Source: Phytophthora colocasiae (Eukaryota > Oomycota > Peronosporomycetes > Peronosporales > Peronosporaceae). From it: a DNA stretch of 64,000 nucleotides. The notes below the pieces were generated by a model. The model was not told the origin of the DNA. It was given only the letters and a program-made list of their open reading frames with translations, and ran no database searches. Location of the stretch: positions 1,426,001 to 1,490,000 of the forward strand of contig JAGKQI010000098.1 of the NCBI GenBank assembly GCA_018806915.1, written 5' to 3'. A program made the position numbers and the translations under genes. Of this stretch, positions 1 to 9,071 are shown piece after piece (positions within the stretch are counted from its first letter, which is position 1; each line of letters begins with the position of its first letter).

Positions 1-474
1 TGGCGGATCAGTGCGCGGGGCAGTGAGCGCCCTCGACATGGGGGACGCTTCATCATCACTGCGCGGACGCTTCGAGCTTGAAGCGTCCGAGGCCTCATCA
101 CGAGGTCGTCGAGATCCCACGGGTGGGTCTGACGTGTCTTCGGACGAAGACACGGGAGCGGGAGCCTTGACATCAACCTCCCCCTCCTCGACATCCTCCT
201 CGTAGTCGAGGATGTCTTCGTAGTCCTCTCCAAAGAGTTCTTTGAGAGGGACAGCAGGATTCTTAATCTCTGCTAGAGAAGAAGACTTCTTCTTCTTCTC
301 GCGCTTCTCCTTATGGAGAGCATGGTACTTGGTGACAGAGAGTTTCTCTGTCGGACCGCTGGAAGCAGCAGTGCTAGTGGGCACTGCTGAGGTCGTTGTT
401 CCTGCTGCAGAGGCAGCAGGTGAGGCTTGCGCGTCCGCAGTAGCGGACGGAGACGTGGGCGTTGGCGAGTCCAT
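1..474 (-). CDS. Gag-like N-terminus of a Gypsy-type element (partial, runs off the left edge)
   Basis: An open minus-strand frame starts at the ATG at 474-472 and stays open for 158 codons to base 1 with no stop. The protein starts MDSPTPTSPSATADAQ and is rich in Ser, Pro, Thr and Ala. It then has a Lys-rich stretch (HKEKREKKKKSSS), an acidic stretch (EDYEDILDYEEDVEEGE) and a Ser/Arg/Asp-rich part, so it looks mostly disordered. It lies about 100 bases inside an LTR-like sequence (576-1035) read in the same direction, which is where the gag of an LTR retrotransposon sits. I infer the start of a Gypsy-type gag. No catalytic or zinc-knuckle domain is visible in the part present. Confidence 0.5.
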   Translation of the reverse strand, partial: MDSPTPTSPSATADAQASPAASAAGTTTSAVPTSTAASSGPTEKLSVTKYHALHKEKREKKKKSSSLAEIKNPAVPLKELFGEDYEDILDYEEDVEEGEVDVKAPAPVSSSEDTSDPPVGSRRPRDEASDASSSKRPRSDDEASPMSRALTAPRTDPP

Positions 475-575
475 TGCGAAATGAACTCGGATTTCTCTTG
501 GGAACTTGACGGTCTTGTCAAGTTCTGTTGATTGACGTATCGAGACCGATACGTCGAATCTTAACGGGGGGATGG

Positions 576-1035
576 TGTAACGGGGTTACACGTACAAGTG
601 GTTGTACCACTTGTAACTCTAACAGTTAGGATAACTGTTAGAGGTTGGAAATGGGCCTCAGACCTTGGTGTGCTGTACACACCAAAGGATACATGGGCGA
701 ACCACATTATTGGGTGGTTCGTGTGCATTTGTGCATATTATTGGTAGAAAGTAACGGATTTCTACCAATCACTGAGCAGAGTTTCTGCCAACCACACGTT
801 GGCAGACCCTTTAGAAATAGATAACAAACAGTTTTAGGAGGTCCATAATTGGCTTATGCCAAATTCAATAACAGTTCTCATTTTACGGTATTTTGCAGTT
901 TAATTTAGTTATATTTGATTTAATTATACTTATTTAAATAAGTATACTTAAATTAAGTCTATTCTAATTGCACGCTTCCTCATACACGTAAGCGCACGTG
1001 TACGCCACCTAATAGGTCTAGGTAGACCCATTACA
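576..1035 (-). repeat. LTR of a Gypsy-type element (5' LTR in minus orientation)
   Basis: The 460-base segment starts TGTAAC and ends ATTACA on the plus strand, giving TG...CA ends with a 5-base terminal inverted repeat (TGTAA/TTACA). The interior is AT-rich near 900-960. It sits directly upstream, in minus orientation, of the gag-like frame at 474-1. The partner LTR is outside the window, so the boundaries rest on the terminal bases only. No primer-binding site beginning TGG follows the inferred end, which leaves the inner boundary uncertain by a few bases. Confidence 0.5.
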
Positions 1036-1623
1036 CGCGGAGTGTCGTACCACGGACCGCTGCAAAAGGCTTGAGGCGTATGAGCTCCCGCAGCAACTCT
1101 TTATCCTGGTCATTCGAGAATCGGAATACCATTAGATTAGGCGGCAGCTTTCTTTCTGAGCTCGTACCTGCGAGTTTGTTTGTGCTATTCTTAAGTGGAT
1201 TCGTCCTCAAAACTGACCTTGACTACCACATGGTGCTGTCCACATTTCGGTTTGATGCTAAAGGCGCATTCAACCTATTTTGAGCAACCGAACTTTCGTT
1301 TGAAAAATTAGAAACCAAACTAATTTGCTAAAAGCCTCTATTGAAACCCATGGCGGAATTTCATTTCCAGCTAGTACTTCAGCTACTAAGAAGAGGGTAA
1401 TCACTGGTCGTAGACCATGCGTATCTTACGATAGATGACGATCGTGACTCATCAAATCGCGATCATTGCGAGATAGCGACAATTTGGACATGTAACACTG
1501 GTTATTTTGCCCATACCGGTACGGTATAGCCTTAGTGTAGTCTGCATTAACATGTAAGTACAGCCGAATGATGAGCTCGATCGAGCACACTATTTCTCTC
1601 ACTTTCTCTTTCATCGACTCGGG
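1036..1623. other. Non-coding stretch upstream of the NLP gene
   Basis: No credible reading frame is seen. The last 30 bases before the NLP start are pyrimidine-rich (repeated CTCTCACTTTCTCT-type runs at about 1594-1616), as is common around oomycete transcription starts. The promoter of the NLP gene is presumably here, but I cannot place a defined element. Confidence 0.4.
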
Positions 1624-2370
1624 ATGAATTTAAACTTTCTCGTTGTTACAGTTTTCGCGGCTCTAGCTGCCAGCACCTCTGCGGCCGTCGATCACGACCA
1701 GATCGAGCCTTTTCCTCAATCAGAGCCTATTACCGTCTCCGATAAAGCTGCCATCATGTTCAAGCCCCAACTGTACATACCGGAAGGAAGATGCGTCCCA
1801 TTTCCTGCTGTGAATGCTGCTGGTGAGATTACTGGTGGACTCAAGGGAACGAATGGAAACGATGCGTGTAAGTACAGTCCGAAGGGGGCTCAAGTATACG
1901 GGAGAGCAGGTTGGCACAAGGATCTATGGGCCATCATGTATGCCTGGTACTTTCCGAAAGGATTTAACTGGGCAGGGTTCCCGTCGAGACGACACGACTG
2001 GAAGAACGTCGTTGTGTGGATTGATAATCCTGACTTGAAGACGCCAAAGATCGTTGGAGTTGCCTTATCCAAGTCCGACACGAAATACAGGAAGGAACTG
2101 AAGATAGATACATTAAATTTTGTTGGCCACGGAAGGTATGAACCGGGTTCCAAGACGTCCCTGCGGGTCCAGTATCAGGTGCAAGGCCTTGTCAATCAAT
2201 ACATAGACCTTTGCGAGTGGGATGGCGAATACCAAGACTTGATCATGTGGGAACAATTGACAGAGGCGGCTCGTGTGGCTTTTGATGACAGTAACTCCTT
2301 TGGGGACGTGGAAGTACCGTTCAGTGATGAGCACTACGAGGATCACCTGGACAAAGCGTGGCCGCTGTAA
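1624..2370 (+). CDS. NLP family protein (necrosis- and ethylene-inducing-like), probably non-cytolytic
   Basis: An intronless 248-residue secreted protein. Residues 1-20 form a signal peptide with a probable cut after STSA. Two cysteines at about residues 57 and 82 fit a type 1 NLP with one disulphide. The domain keeps hallmark segments such as AIMYAWYFPKG and NVVVWIDNP. NLPs are secreted into the plant apoplast, and cytolytic members damage eudicot plasma membranes by binding sphingolipids with a bound metal ion. Here the family's conserved heptapeptide reads SRRHDWK: its first Gly, second residue His and last Glu are replaced by Ser, Arg and Lys, and no acidic residue lies in the loop just before it. 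Most metal ligands are therefore missing. I infer a secreted, probably non-toxic NLP. Length is normal and no stop or frameshift interrupts it. A Copia element lies about 450 bases downstream. Confidence 0.93.
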   Translation: MNLNFLVVTVFAALAASTSAAVDHDQIEPFPQSEPITVSDKAAIMFKPQLYIPEGRCVPFPAVNAAGEITGGLKGTNGNDACKYSPKGAQVYGRAGWHKDLWAIMYAWYFPKGFNWAGFPSRRHDWKNVVVWIDNPDLKTPKIVGVALSKSDTKYRKELKIDTLNFVGHGRYEPGSKTSLRVQYQVQGLVNQYIDLCEWDGEYQDLIMWEQLTEAARVAFDDSNSFGDVEVPFSDEHYEDHLDKAWPL

Positions 2371-2820
2371 ACGAGACTCGCTTATAGCCCTACCAGAAGA
2401 GTCATCAGAGACTACAGAAATGTTGGGTAAAGAGCCCCAGGAGTGTATAGTTAGTAAGCTAACACAAATACCTCTAAAACAATTTTGCGGTAGTAGCTAC
2501 TTTATACTCCTACTGCCGATATTATGTTATATTAATACCCGACTTTTTGTAATTTTGTGGTATTAGTAGTATAAGGGGTAAGTTGAAATTTGAGCTCAAA
2601 TAGTAGTTACTAGTACTATTTGCAAAACATGTAATGCCGCAAAAGGTGTTTGTGAGTCTTCTGCCCACGTGCTGCAAGTTTAACGTTGATCCACGTCTAT
2701 CTTAGCGATGTGGAGGATACAATAACGAAAGCAAGGTAGTCGATGAAGTGCTGACCTCTATTTCTCACTACCGAGTAGCTGCGCAATAAATAAATTTACT
2801 ACTGACGGTGTTCCTGGATC
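2371..2820. other. Non-coding stretch between the NLP gene and the Copia element
   Basis: Mostly AT-rich with no supported gene. It contains the NLP 3' untranslated region. The last five bases (gatat at 2821-2825, just beyond this stretch) are the left target-site duplicate of the Copia insertion. Confidence 0.4.
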
Positions 2821-2825
2821 GATAT

Positions 2826-2979
2826 ACTTGCAGATAGAAGAGAATAGTCTCACGCCAGTAAAGATGCTGCTACTCTTCGGCACAGATATGCAGATGTAAC
2901 CAGGGTTACAAAAGGGGTACACTACAGTTGAGAAAGTCTTATCGATAATATAACTTCTTTTGCCCCCTAGCTCGCAAGT
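2826..2979 (+). repeat. Copia 5' LTR
   Basis: 154 bases starting acttgcagatag and ending ctcgcaagt, with a 6-base terminal inverted repeat (acttgc/gcaagt). It is identical by eye to the 3' LTR except for one base. It is preceded by the target duplicate gatat. Confidence 0.93.
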
Positions 2980-3038
2980 GGTTCTGAGCCCAAAGACTCG
3001 AAGGAGGTTCCTACTGTGTATCAGTCATTTCCCTCACC

Positions 3039-3431
3039 ATGTCGGAAGAGAAGAAAGCCAGACAGAGAGGCTATGCAGTTCCTGTACTGGAAGATCAGAG
3101 CAGCGACTTCAATGGCTGGTATAGCCGTCTGAAGCTCAAGTTGGATGCTAAAGGCCTATGGGAAGACTTCTGCACAAAGCCTGAAGATGTACCGTCACAA
3201 GACGAACAGCCGGATGAGTACAAGGTTCACATGAAGCGCAGGAAGGACGCACGCTGGAAGATTGACAAGACGTTGTCGCCAGATCTTTCCAAGACAGTGG
3301 AAGATGAGTCTACGCCATTTGGGGTACTTGAACGGCTGAGGAAGATGTTCGTAGGTGCGACGAAGTTATCACTAGTGCACCAGCTCCGTGCAGTTATGGA
3401 GATGAAGTACGAGAAGGAAAGAACTTACTAG
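3039..3431 (+). pseudogene. Copia gag, N-terminal part, cut off by a frame break
   Basis: A 130-codon frame starting MSEEKKARQRGY. It includes gag features such as FNGWYSRLKLKLDAKGLWEDF and ends in a tag stop at 3429-3431. The gag protein clearly continues in another frame (VFIEELKQGFTKLENMGLPL) directly after the stop. The break is inside the gag helical region, and no slippery heptamer is in the right phase. I read it as a one-base indel, not programmed frameshifting. A sequencing or assembly indel is an equally simple explanation because the two LTRs are almost identical. Confidence 0.85.
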
Positions 3432-6400
3432 TGTTTATCGAGGAGCTGAAGCAGGGCTTCACGAAGCTTGAGAACATGGGTTTGCCTTTACAAGACTCTT
3501 TGAAGCCTTACATCTTAGTGATGGTACTAAATGACAAGTTTGAGAACATTTTACGCCCGTATCTAGTACATTCTTTAGCAGAGAGCACAGAGCTTGAGTT
3601 TGATAAGCTTGTGGAGCTGCTGGAGAGTTCGTACTTGGAAATTGAGAGACAAGAACAGTTACAAGGGCAGGACTCAGACGCCAAGCATCAAAGTGAGTCA
3701 GCATTGGTGTCGAAAGGTAAAAACCGTGGAAGTGACAAGAGTCAAAGTACAAAAGACAAGGAAGAAAAGAAATGTCTTCACTGCCATATGCGAGGACACT
3801 ATATCCGTGACTGCAGAATTTATCGTGAGAAGCAGGATCACGGGTGGAGACATCCACTGCCATGCAGATCACGACGTGACTTTCACGATGATGATCGAGA
3901 TCCAACTCGAAGACAAGACAGAGATCGCGAGCGAGATAGAGACCGAAAACGAGACGGGGACAGAAAGAGAAGTAGAGATGGCAAGGACAATGATGGTCGC
4001 TATTCTCGTAGTGATTCGCGGAAGTATCGAAAGCGTGACAATGGCGAGAAAGCCATGATGTCAAGAGACGATAGCTCGAGATCAAGCTCGGAGTCAGCAA
4101 TTATGGCAATTGATGCTAGGTGCTACGGAATGAAGACAAAGAGCAACGATTGGATTCTGGATTCAGCAGCCACACGACACATGACGTACTCGAAGGATTC
4201 TCTTGTTAATTACTGTCCGATTTCAGCCGCAGTAGAAGTCGGTGGTAAGCATGAGCTACAAGTCATGGGGATTGGAGACAAGAGAGTCACAGTGGATACA
4301 AATCAAGGGAAGAAGACGTTGTGGCTCCGGAACGTATACTATGTTCCGACGATCCAATTCAACCTGTTTTCAGTCCGAATGCAAGTTGCAATGCGTGGTA
4401 CAGACCCCTTAGCCGTGCACTTTGATAATCCAGCCTATGCTACGGTAATTGCCGGTGATGGTGGAGTTGTGCACGCAAACTTGTCTCCAGCGAGCAAGTT
4501 GTACATTTTGAGATTGAACACAATTCAAGAAGAATGGCCAACTGCAATTTGTGCAGCCGCCAGTGCGGATGTAAAGAGTGAGATTCTTTTGTGGCACAAG
4601 CGGCTTGGACATCCAGGTCGAAATGCGTTTGAAATGATCATGCGTGACGAAATGGAACAGACTGGAGTTATCAGTGTTAAGGCACTTGAGCGTAGAGAGT
4701 GCGAGGCGTGCATCGAGAGCAAGATGACGCGTAAGTCTTTCAAGGATCGGGTCAGACGAACAGAGAGGGAGTGGCAGATCGGTGAAAAAGCACACTCAGA
4801 TACTTGGGGGCCGTATCAAACACCCTCATACTCCGGTTGTCGCTACTTCTGTGTGTTTGTTGACGAAGCTAGCCGCTTTGTAAGCGTGTTTGTCATGCAT
4901 GAAAGAAAGGAGATCTATGAGATATTTCGACAGTACCGACTGAATGTTGAGCGACAGAAGAATATGAAGATGAAGTGCCTCAACATGGATTCAGCAAAAG
5001 AATTTGTGAAGCTGAAAGACATCTGTGAGAAAGAGCTGGGAATGGATTGCACGTTGACAGTGAAGAAAACTCCTGAGCATAACGGTATTGCAGAGCGGAT
5101 GATAAGGACCATTGCAGAGAGAATACGTTGTGTGCTGTTCGAAGGAAATTTGCCAGAGCAAATGTGGGGTGAAGCTGCCGTCACGAGTGCGTACTGTGTG
5201 AATTTGCTACCAGCTCGAGCAAACAAGGCGGAATCTCCCTACAAGATGTGGTTTGGAAGTAGTCCTCCACTAAAGCACCTTCGTGTGTTTGGTTGTCTTG
5301 CGTATGTATTCCTGGAGAGCGACAAGAGAAAGAAATTGGAAAAGCGCGCCAGGAAGATGATCTTTGTGGGATATCCAAGAGATCGAAGAGGCTACAAACT
5401 TTTGGACTGCGAGACGTTGAAGCCGGTGTACAGCCACACTGTTCTGTTCGACGAAAGTCGTTTTCCGAAGTTGCCCTCCATTGAGCAAGCAAAGAAGAAC
5501 AAAAAGCTCATTCGTGAGCGAAAGCAAAGACAACAGCAGAAGAGACGTGCAGGAGATTCTCTAGGAGAAAGCTTTGATGACCATGAAGCAATTGCCCACC
5601 TCTACAACTATTTGCTGCCAATTGAGAACAGTGGTGACAGCAGCAGTGTACAGCACGCTCCTGGTGACCATTCCAGCGAGGTGAAAGACACTGACGGAGA
5701 CATTGAACTTGGTGACGGTGTGCAGTATATTGTCGATAGCCAAGCCGACTCTATGACAGACACTGGCTGCAGATTACTTGGAATTGGTGTAGAAGACCAA
5801 GATCGCTTGGAGATTCCACGTCCGATCAATGTGGAAAGTATAGTGCGGATCGATCCAAAACCAGCTAAGCATCGAGAGAGAGGAAGTATACTCTCTAAAC
5901 GCCCGAGTGCTGGGGTTCCTAGAAGAGGTGGGGCTATTGGAAGTACTACAGAATCTGACGAGCATCCAGACATGCCGCTGAAGAAGCGTGAAAGGTCTGA
6001 GGATGAGAGATCAGTACCTGTAGCAGTTGATCGTGTAGTGCAGCACGAAGCATCCGAGCAGGTGTTTGGTCAAAGCTACCTGAAGCCTAACACAATGACA
6101 GCAGCTCGTTCAGAATCGAGTATAAAGACAGAAGACACGATCAAACGAAAGAGAAAAGGATTAAGAGAGGTATTTAAAGAGGAAGAAGATAGTGATAGTG
6201 TGAGAACTCACATTGAGCCGACAGTCACTCGCAGTGGACGTCAGAGTAAGCCACCAAGGTGGATGAATGACTTTGTCTTAATGACAAAAGAGATAGAGTC
6301 AAGTGATGAGAGAGCTCGAAAGGACTTTGTGAAGAGTGTCATGAATAAGTGGCATGCTGAAGTAGTAGTGATGTCTGCAAGAGTGATTGAAGAGCCAGTA

Positions 6401-7981
6401 ACATTGGAAGAAGCAATGGCATCTGGTGAGTTTATGCAGTGGAAACAAGCAGTGCAAGGAGAATACGACTCCCTCATGGAGAATTTGACATGGGAGCTCG
6501 TTCCGCGAACACCAGGGATGAAAATACTGAGGAGTAGATGGGTGTTTCGTGTCAAGTATCGAGCAAATGGATCAATCGAGAGGTACAAAGCTCGGTTAGT
6601 GATTAAAGGCTATTTGCAAGAGTACGGGGTTGACTACCTAGAGGTATTTGCTCCAGTTGTTCGATTCGAATCGCTGCGGTTCTTGCTTGGATTCGCTGCT
6701 GTACAAGACTATGAGGTCCATCAGATGGACGTAACAACAGCGTTCTTGAACGGTGAACTAGATGTCACTGTATTCATGGAGCAGCCAGAAGGTTTTTCAG
6801 ATCCCAGAAAGCCGGATCATGTTTGTAGACTGAAGAAATCACTCTATGGACTTAAGCAAGCTCCACGAGTGTGGTACAGAGTTTTGAGAGAGTGGTTAGA
6901 GAAGAACGGATTCACCATGCTGCAGACAGAGGCATGTGTGGGAGTGAAGTTTGTGAAAGGAGCACCTTGCTTCATTGCTATCTATGTGGACGATCTGCTA
7001 TTGTTTGCACCCACATCAGATACAGTGAATGAATTTAAGAAGATGCTTGAATCACGCTTCAAGATGAAAGACCTTGGTCCTGTTCACTATATTCTGGGCT
7101 GGGAAATTCAGAGAGACAGAAGCAAAAGAGAGATTAGAATCTCACAAAGGAAGTACACGGAGAAGTTGCTAGAAAAATTTGGCATGAGCACGTGTAATGG
7201 GGTACGGATTCCTAGTAAGCCAGAGTTACTATTAACAAAAGAGTTGTGCGCAAGTGATCGAGATGAGGTAGAACTCATGAAAGGAAAGCCGTACAGAGCT
7301 GCCGTAGGCTCCCTGATGTATCTAATGCTCGGGACACGGCCAGATATAGCATTCGCAGTAAGGGAATGCAGTCAGTTCTTAGCGAACCCAGGAATCGCTC
7401 AGTGGCGAGCAGTAAAGACTATCATGAGGTATTTGAAACAGACAAAAGACTATGGATTAGTGCTTGGCGGAACCAAACACATTGGTAGCCCCTTGCAGCT
7501 AAAGATGATAGCGTTTAGTGACGCAGATTTTGCTAGCCATCCCGATCGACATTCGATTGCAGGGTATGTGACGATGCTCGGTGAAAGCTTAGTGTCGTGG
7601 TGCAGTCAAGCAGAAAAGACTGTGGCTTTGCACACCACTGAGGCAGAGTACATCTCATTGAGCATGTTAGTACAAGAGATTATACATTTGAGAATGATGA
7701 GCAGAGAACTGCTGAAGAAGCAGCCAGAGACGACTGATGTCTATGTGGACAATGCTAGTGCATTGAAAATTGCAAAGAACCCAGAATTTCATTCACGAAC
7801 AAAGCATATAGATATCAGACACCACTTTATTCGTGAGAAGCAAGAGCAACACGAAATTGAAGTGAAGAAAATTGCAAGTGCAGACAATGTTGCAGATATG
7901 TTCACAAAGTCGTTACCGAGGGTAACTTTCGAGAAACACAGAGATACATTACGAGTCATGCCAATGCATGAAGAGACATAA
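3431..7981 (+). CDS. Copia gag-pol polyprotein (remainder)
   Basis: About 1,516 codons. In order: the end of gag; a CCHC zinc knuckle (CLHCHMRGHYIRDC, about residue 114); a long Arg/Asp-rich tract; an aspartic protease with DSAAT in place of the usual DSGAT (about 243); the pre-integrase segment LWHKRLGHPG (about 386); a DDE integrase (SDTWGP, NMDSAKEF, NGIAERM, about 456-555); a Copia reverse transcriptase from about 1036 with active site YVDD (about 1185); and RNase H with AFSDADF and TTEAEY. The frame is open throughout, and the stop at 7979-7981 lies about 25 bases before the 3' LTR. The first residues are a continuation of the upstream gag frame, not a true start. The product would copy the element's RNA and integrate the DNA. 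In this copy it is uncoupled from its start by the gag frame break. Confidence 0.93.
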   Translation: MFIEELKQGFTKLENMGLPLQDSLKPYILVMVLNDKFENILRPYLVHSLAESTELEFDKLVELLESSYLEIERQEQLQGQDSDAKHQSESALVSKGKNRGSDKSQSTKDKEEKKCLHCHMRGHYIRDCRIYREKQDHGWRHPLPCRSRRDFHDDDRDPTRRQDRDRERDRDRKRDGDRKRSRDGKDNDGRYSRSDSRKYRKRDNGEKAMMSRDDSSRSSSESAIMAIDARCYGMKTKSNDWILDSAATRHMTYSKDSLVNYCPISAAVEVGGKHELQVMGIGDKRVTVDTNQGKKTLWLRNVYYVPTIQFNLFSVRMQVAMRGTDPLAVHFDNPAYATVIAGDGGVVHANLSPASKLYILRLNTIQEEWPTAICAAASADVKSEILLWHKRLGHPGRNAFEMIMRDEMEQTGVISVKALERRECEACIESKMTRKSFKDRVRRTEREWQIGEKAHSDTWGPYQTPSYSGCRYFCVFVDEASRFVSVFVMHERKEIYEIFRQYRLNVERQKNMKMKCLNMDSAKEFVKLKDICEKELGMDCTLTVKKTPEHNGIAERMIRTIAERIRCVLFEGNLPEQMWGEAAVTSAYCVNLLPARANKAESPYKMWFGSSPPLKHLRVFGCLAYVFLESDKRKKLEKRARKMIFVGYPRDRRGYKLLDCETLKPVYSHTVLFDESRFPKLPSIEQAKKNKKLIRERKQRQQQKRRAGDSLGESFDDHEAIAHLYNYLLPIENSGDSSSVQHAPGDHSSEVKDTDGDIELGDGVQYIVDSQADSMTDTGCRLLGIGVEDQDRLEIPRPINVESIVRIDPKPAKHRERGSILSKRPSAGVPRRGGAIGSTTESDEHPDMPLKKRERSEDERSVPVAVDRVVQHEASEQVFGQSYLKPNTMTAARSESSIKTEDTIKRKRKGLREVFKEEEDSDSVRTHIEPTVTRSGRQSKPPRWMNDFVLMTKEIESSDERARKDFVKSVMNKWHAEVVVMSARVIEEPVTLEEAMASGEFMQWKQAVQGEYDSLMENLTWELVPRTPGMKILRSRWVFRVKYRANGSIERYKARLVIKGYLQEYGVDYLEVFAPVVRFESLRFLLGFAAVQDYEVHQMDVTTAFLNGELDVTVFMEQPEGFSDPRKPDHVCRLKKSLYGLKQAPRVWYRVLREWLEKNGFTMLQTEACVGVKFVKGAPCFIAIYVDDLLLFAPTSDTVNEFKKMLESRFKMKDLGPVHYILGWEIQRDRSKREIRISQRKYTEKLLEKFGMSTCNGVRIPSKPELLLTKELCASDRDEVELMKGKPYRAAVGSLMYLMLGTRPDIAFAVRECSQFLANPGIAQWRAVKTIMRYLKQTKDYGLVLGGTKHIGSPLQLKMIAFSDADFASHPDRHSIAGYVTMLGESLVSWCSQAEKTVALHTTEAEYISLSMLVQEIIHLRMMSRELLKKQPETTDVYVDNASALKIAKNPEFHSRTKHIDIRHHFIREKQEQHEIEVKKIASADNVADMFTKSLPRVTFEKHRDTLRVMPMHEET

Positions 7982-8006
7982 GCCTACGAGAAGCATCAGG
8001 TGGGGC

Positions 8007-8160
8007 ACTTGCAGATAGAAGAGAATAGTCTCACGCCAGTAAAGATGCTGCTACTCTTCGGCACAGATATGCAGATGTAACCAGGGTTACAAAAGGGGTA
8101 CACTACAGTTGAGAAAGTCTAATCGATAATATAACTTCTTTTGCCCCCTAGCTCGCAAGT
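8007..8160 (+). repeat. Copia 3' LTR
   Basis: 154 bases matching the 5' LTR with one difference (gtctaatcg here, gtcttatcg at the 5' end). It is followed directly by the target duplicate gatat. Confidence 0.93.
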
Positions 8161-8230
8161 GATATGATCGACAACGTCACTCAAGAGCTGGCCAAGGTGC
8201 CGCAGTGATGCGGTGTTTTGTCGCTACGAT

Positions 8231-8267
8231 CAGTCCATGTATGGAGGATGCCTCCATACATGGACTG
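8231..8267. repeat. Perfect 17-base inverted repeat with a 3-base loop
   Basis: The left arm cagtccatgtatggagg (8231-8247) and right arm cctccatacatggactg (8251-8267) are exact reverse complements separated by atg. It would form a strong hairpin or cruciform. There is no following T-run to suggest a terminator, and no gene is adjacent. Confidence 0.9.
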
Positions 8268-8720
8268 AGGCTTCGCTGTTTTCCGTGCAGATTAACATGA
8301 TGTTATACAACACGAAAAAGCAGTGATTCCACTCATAAAGACCTGATATAACACTAGAGTACGACTAAATAATACTAATATTAATACCGATCTGAAGCGC
8401 AGCTTCAAGGTAGTAGATGCCGTGAGTTTCAGTCGGTAGTAAGAGTAAACTACTATCAAGAATGATAGCTACTGCCAGTCACTGTACGGCGCATTGTTAT
8501 GGTCTAACTAGTCCATGCGGAGAAGAAGAAGTAGGGGATTTAATTTAAAAAATAAAAAGAAGTATGCACCATACTAGGCGCCTCTGTATGCAGAGCGTGA
8601 GTTTCAGACCATTCATAACTATACTCAATATGCTGAAGATTAGATTCTCGTTACGGCATTTTCTGTAAACGAGTCTACTACGTTTTGAATTGACGGTTCC
8701 AGCTTGGGAGTGGTACGGGT

Positions 8721-8912
8721 AGCCTTAGGCAATATGATACCAACACACCCAAAGTATGACAATGACGAATATTTTCAGTGATACTGGGCTGGTTACCTCC
8801 GGCGCCATTCGAATCAAAGCCAGTGCCGACACTTGACACACATTCCAGACCTCTTGGCGCAAGGACGTGGTACTGTCATGATGATACTATCATCATTGTA
8901 GCGTCGAGCGGG
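8721..8912 (+). repeat. Copy A of a ~200-base interspersed repeat
   Basis: It runs from ccttaggcaatatgatacc to gcgtcgagcggg. The reverse complement of 16468-16680 matches along nearly its full length, with shared blocks such as tgataccaacacacc, cacttgacacacattc, cttggcgcaaggac and gcgtcgagcggg, plus scattered substitutions and indels. It has no coding capacity. A MITE or other short non-autonomous element is the likeliest identity, although I see no convincing terminal inverted repeat or target duplication. Confidence 0.8.
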
Positions 8913-9071
8913 TCGTAGCTATTGTGCTGCTATAGCACATGTATTAATAACAAATAGTTTTTTTTTAGATCCACCAGCATGTCATTAATAATGTCTCTAA
9001 GGAACTAAACCCCGTTAAAACAGATACTTCTTGCTTAACGAAAACAACATCTTGTTCGAATTTTCTGTTTC

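Larger units (their letters stand above)
2826..8160 (+). mobile_element. Complete Copia (Ty1-type) LTR retrotransposon with 5-base target duplication
   Basis: Two 154-base LTRs (2826-2979 and 8007-8160) enclose a gag-pol region. The pentamer gatat flanks the element at 2821-2825 and 8161-8165. By eye the LTRs differ at a single base (t/a near position 115), so the insertion is young. The order integrase, reverse transcriptase, RNase H defines Copia. A purine tract (ggtgggg) lies just before the 3' LTR, and the sequence after the 5' LTR (ggttctgagccc) is where the primer-binding site should be. The LTR ends are ACTTGC...GCAAGT instead of the usual TG...CA. One frame break in gag (3431) would stop translation of the whole polyprotein. 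Confidence 0.95.
8166..9071. other. Non-coding region upstream of C2CD3
   Basis: No supported gene. It contains a perfect 17-base inverted repeat (8231-8267) and one copy of a roughly 200-base repeat (8721-8912) whose inverted partner lies beyond the 3' end of C2CD3. An AT-rich tract is at 8540-8570. The C2CD3 promoter should lie in the last 150 bases, but no element is clear enough to mark. Confidence 0.4.

Noticed and set aside
242..484. Plus-strand open frame over the left edge
   Set aside because: It is the complement of the minus-strand gag-like frame, which has the better composition and sits properly behind an LTR.
3420..3440. Programmed frameshift in Copia gag
   Set aside because: No slippery heptamer in the proper phase, and the shift is in the middle of gag, not between gag and pol.
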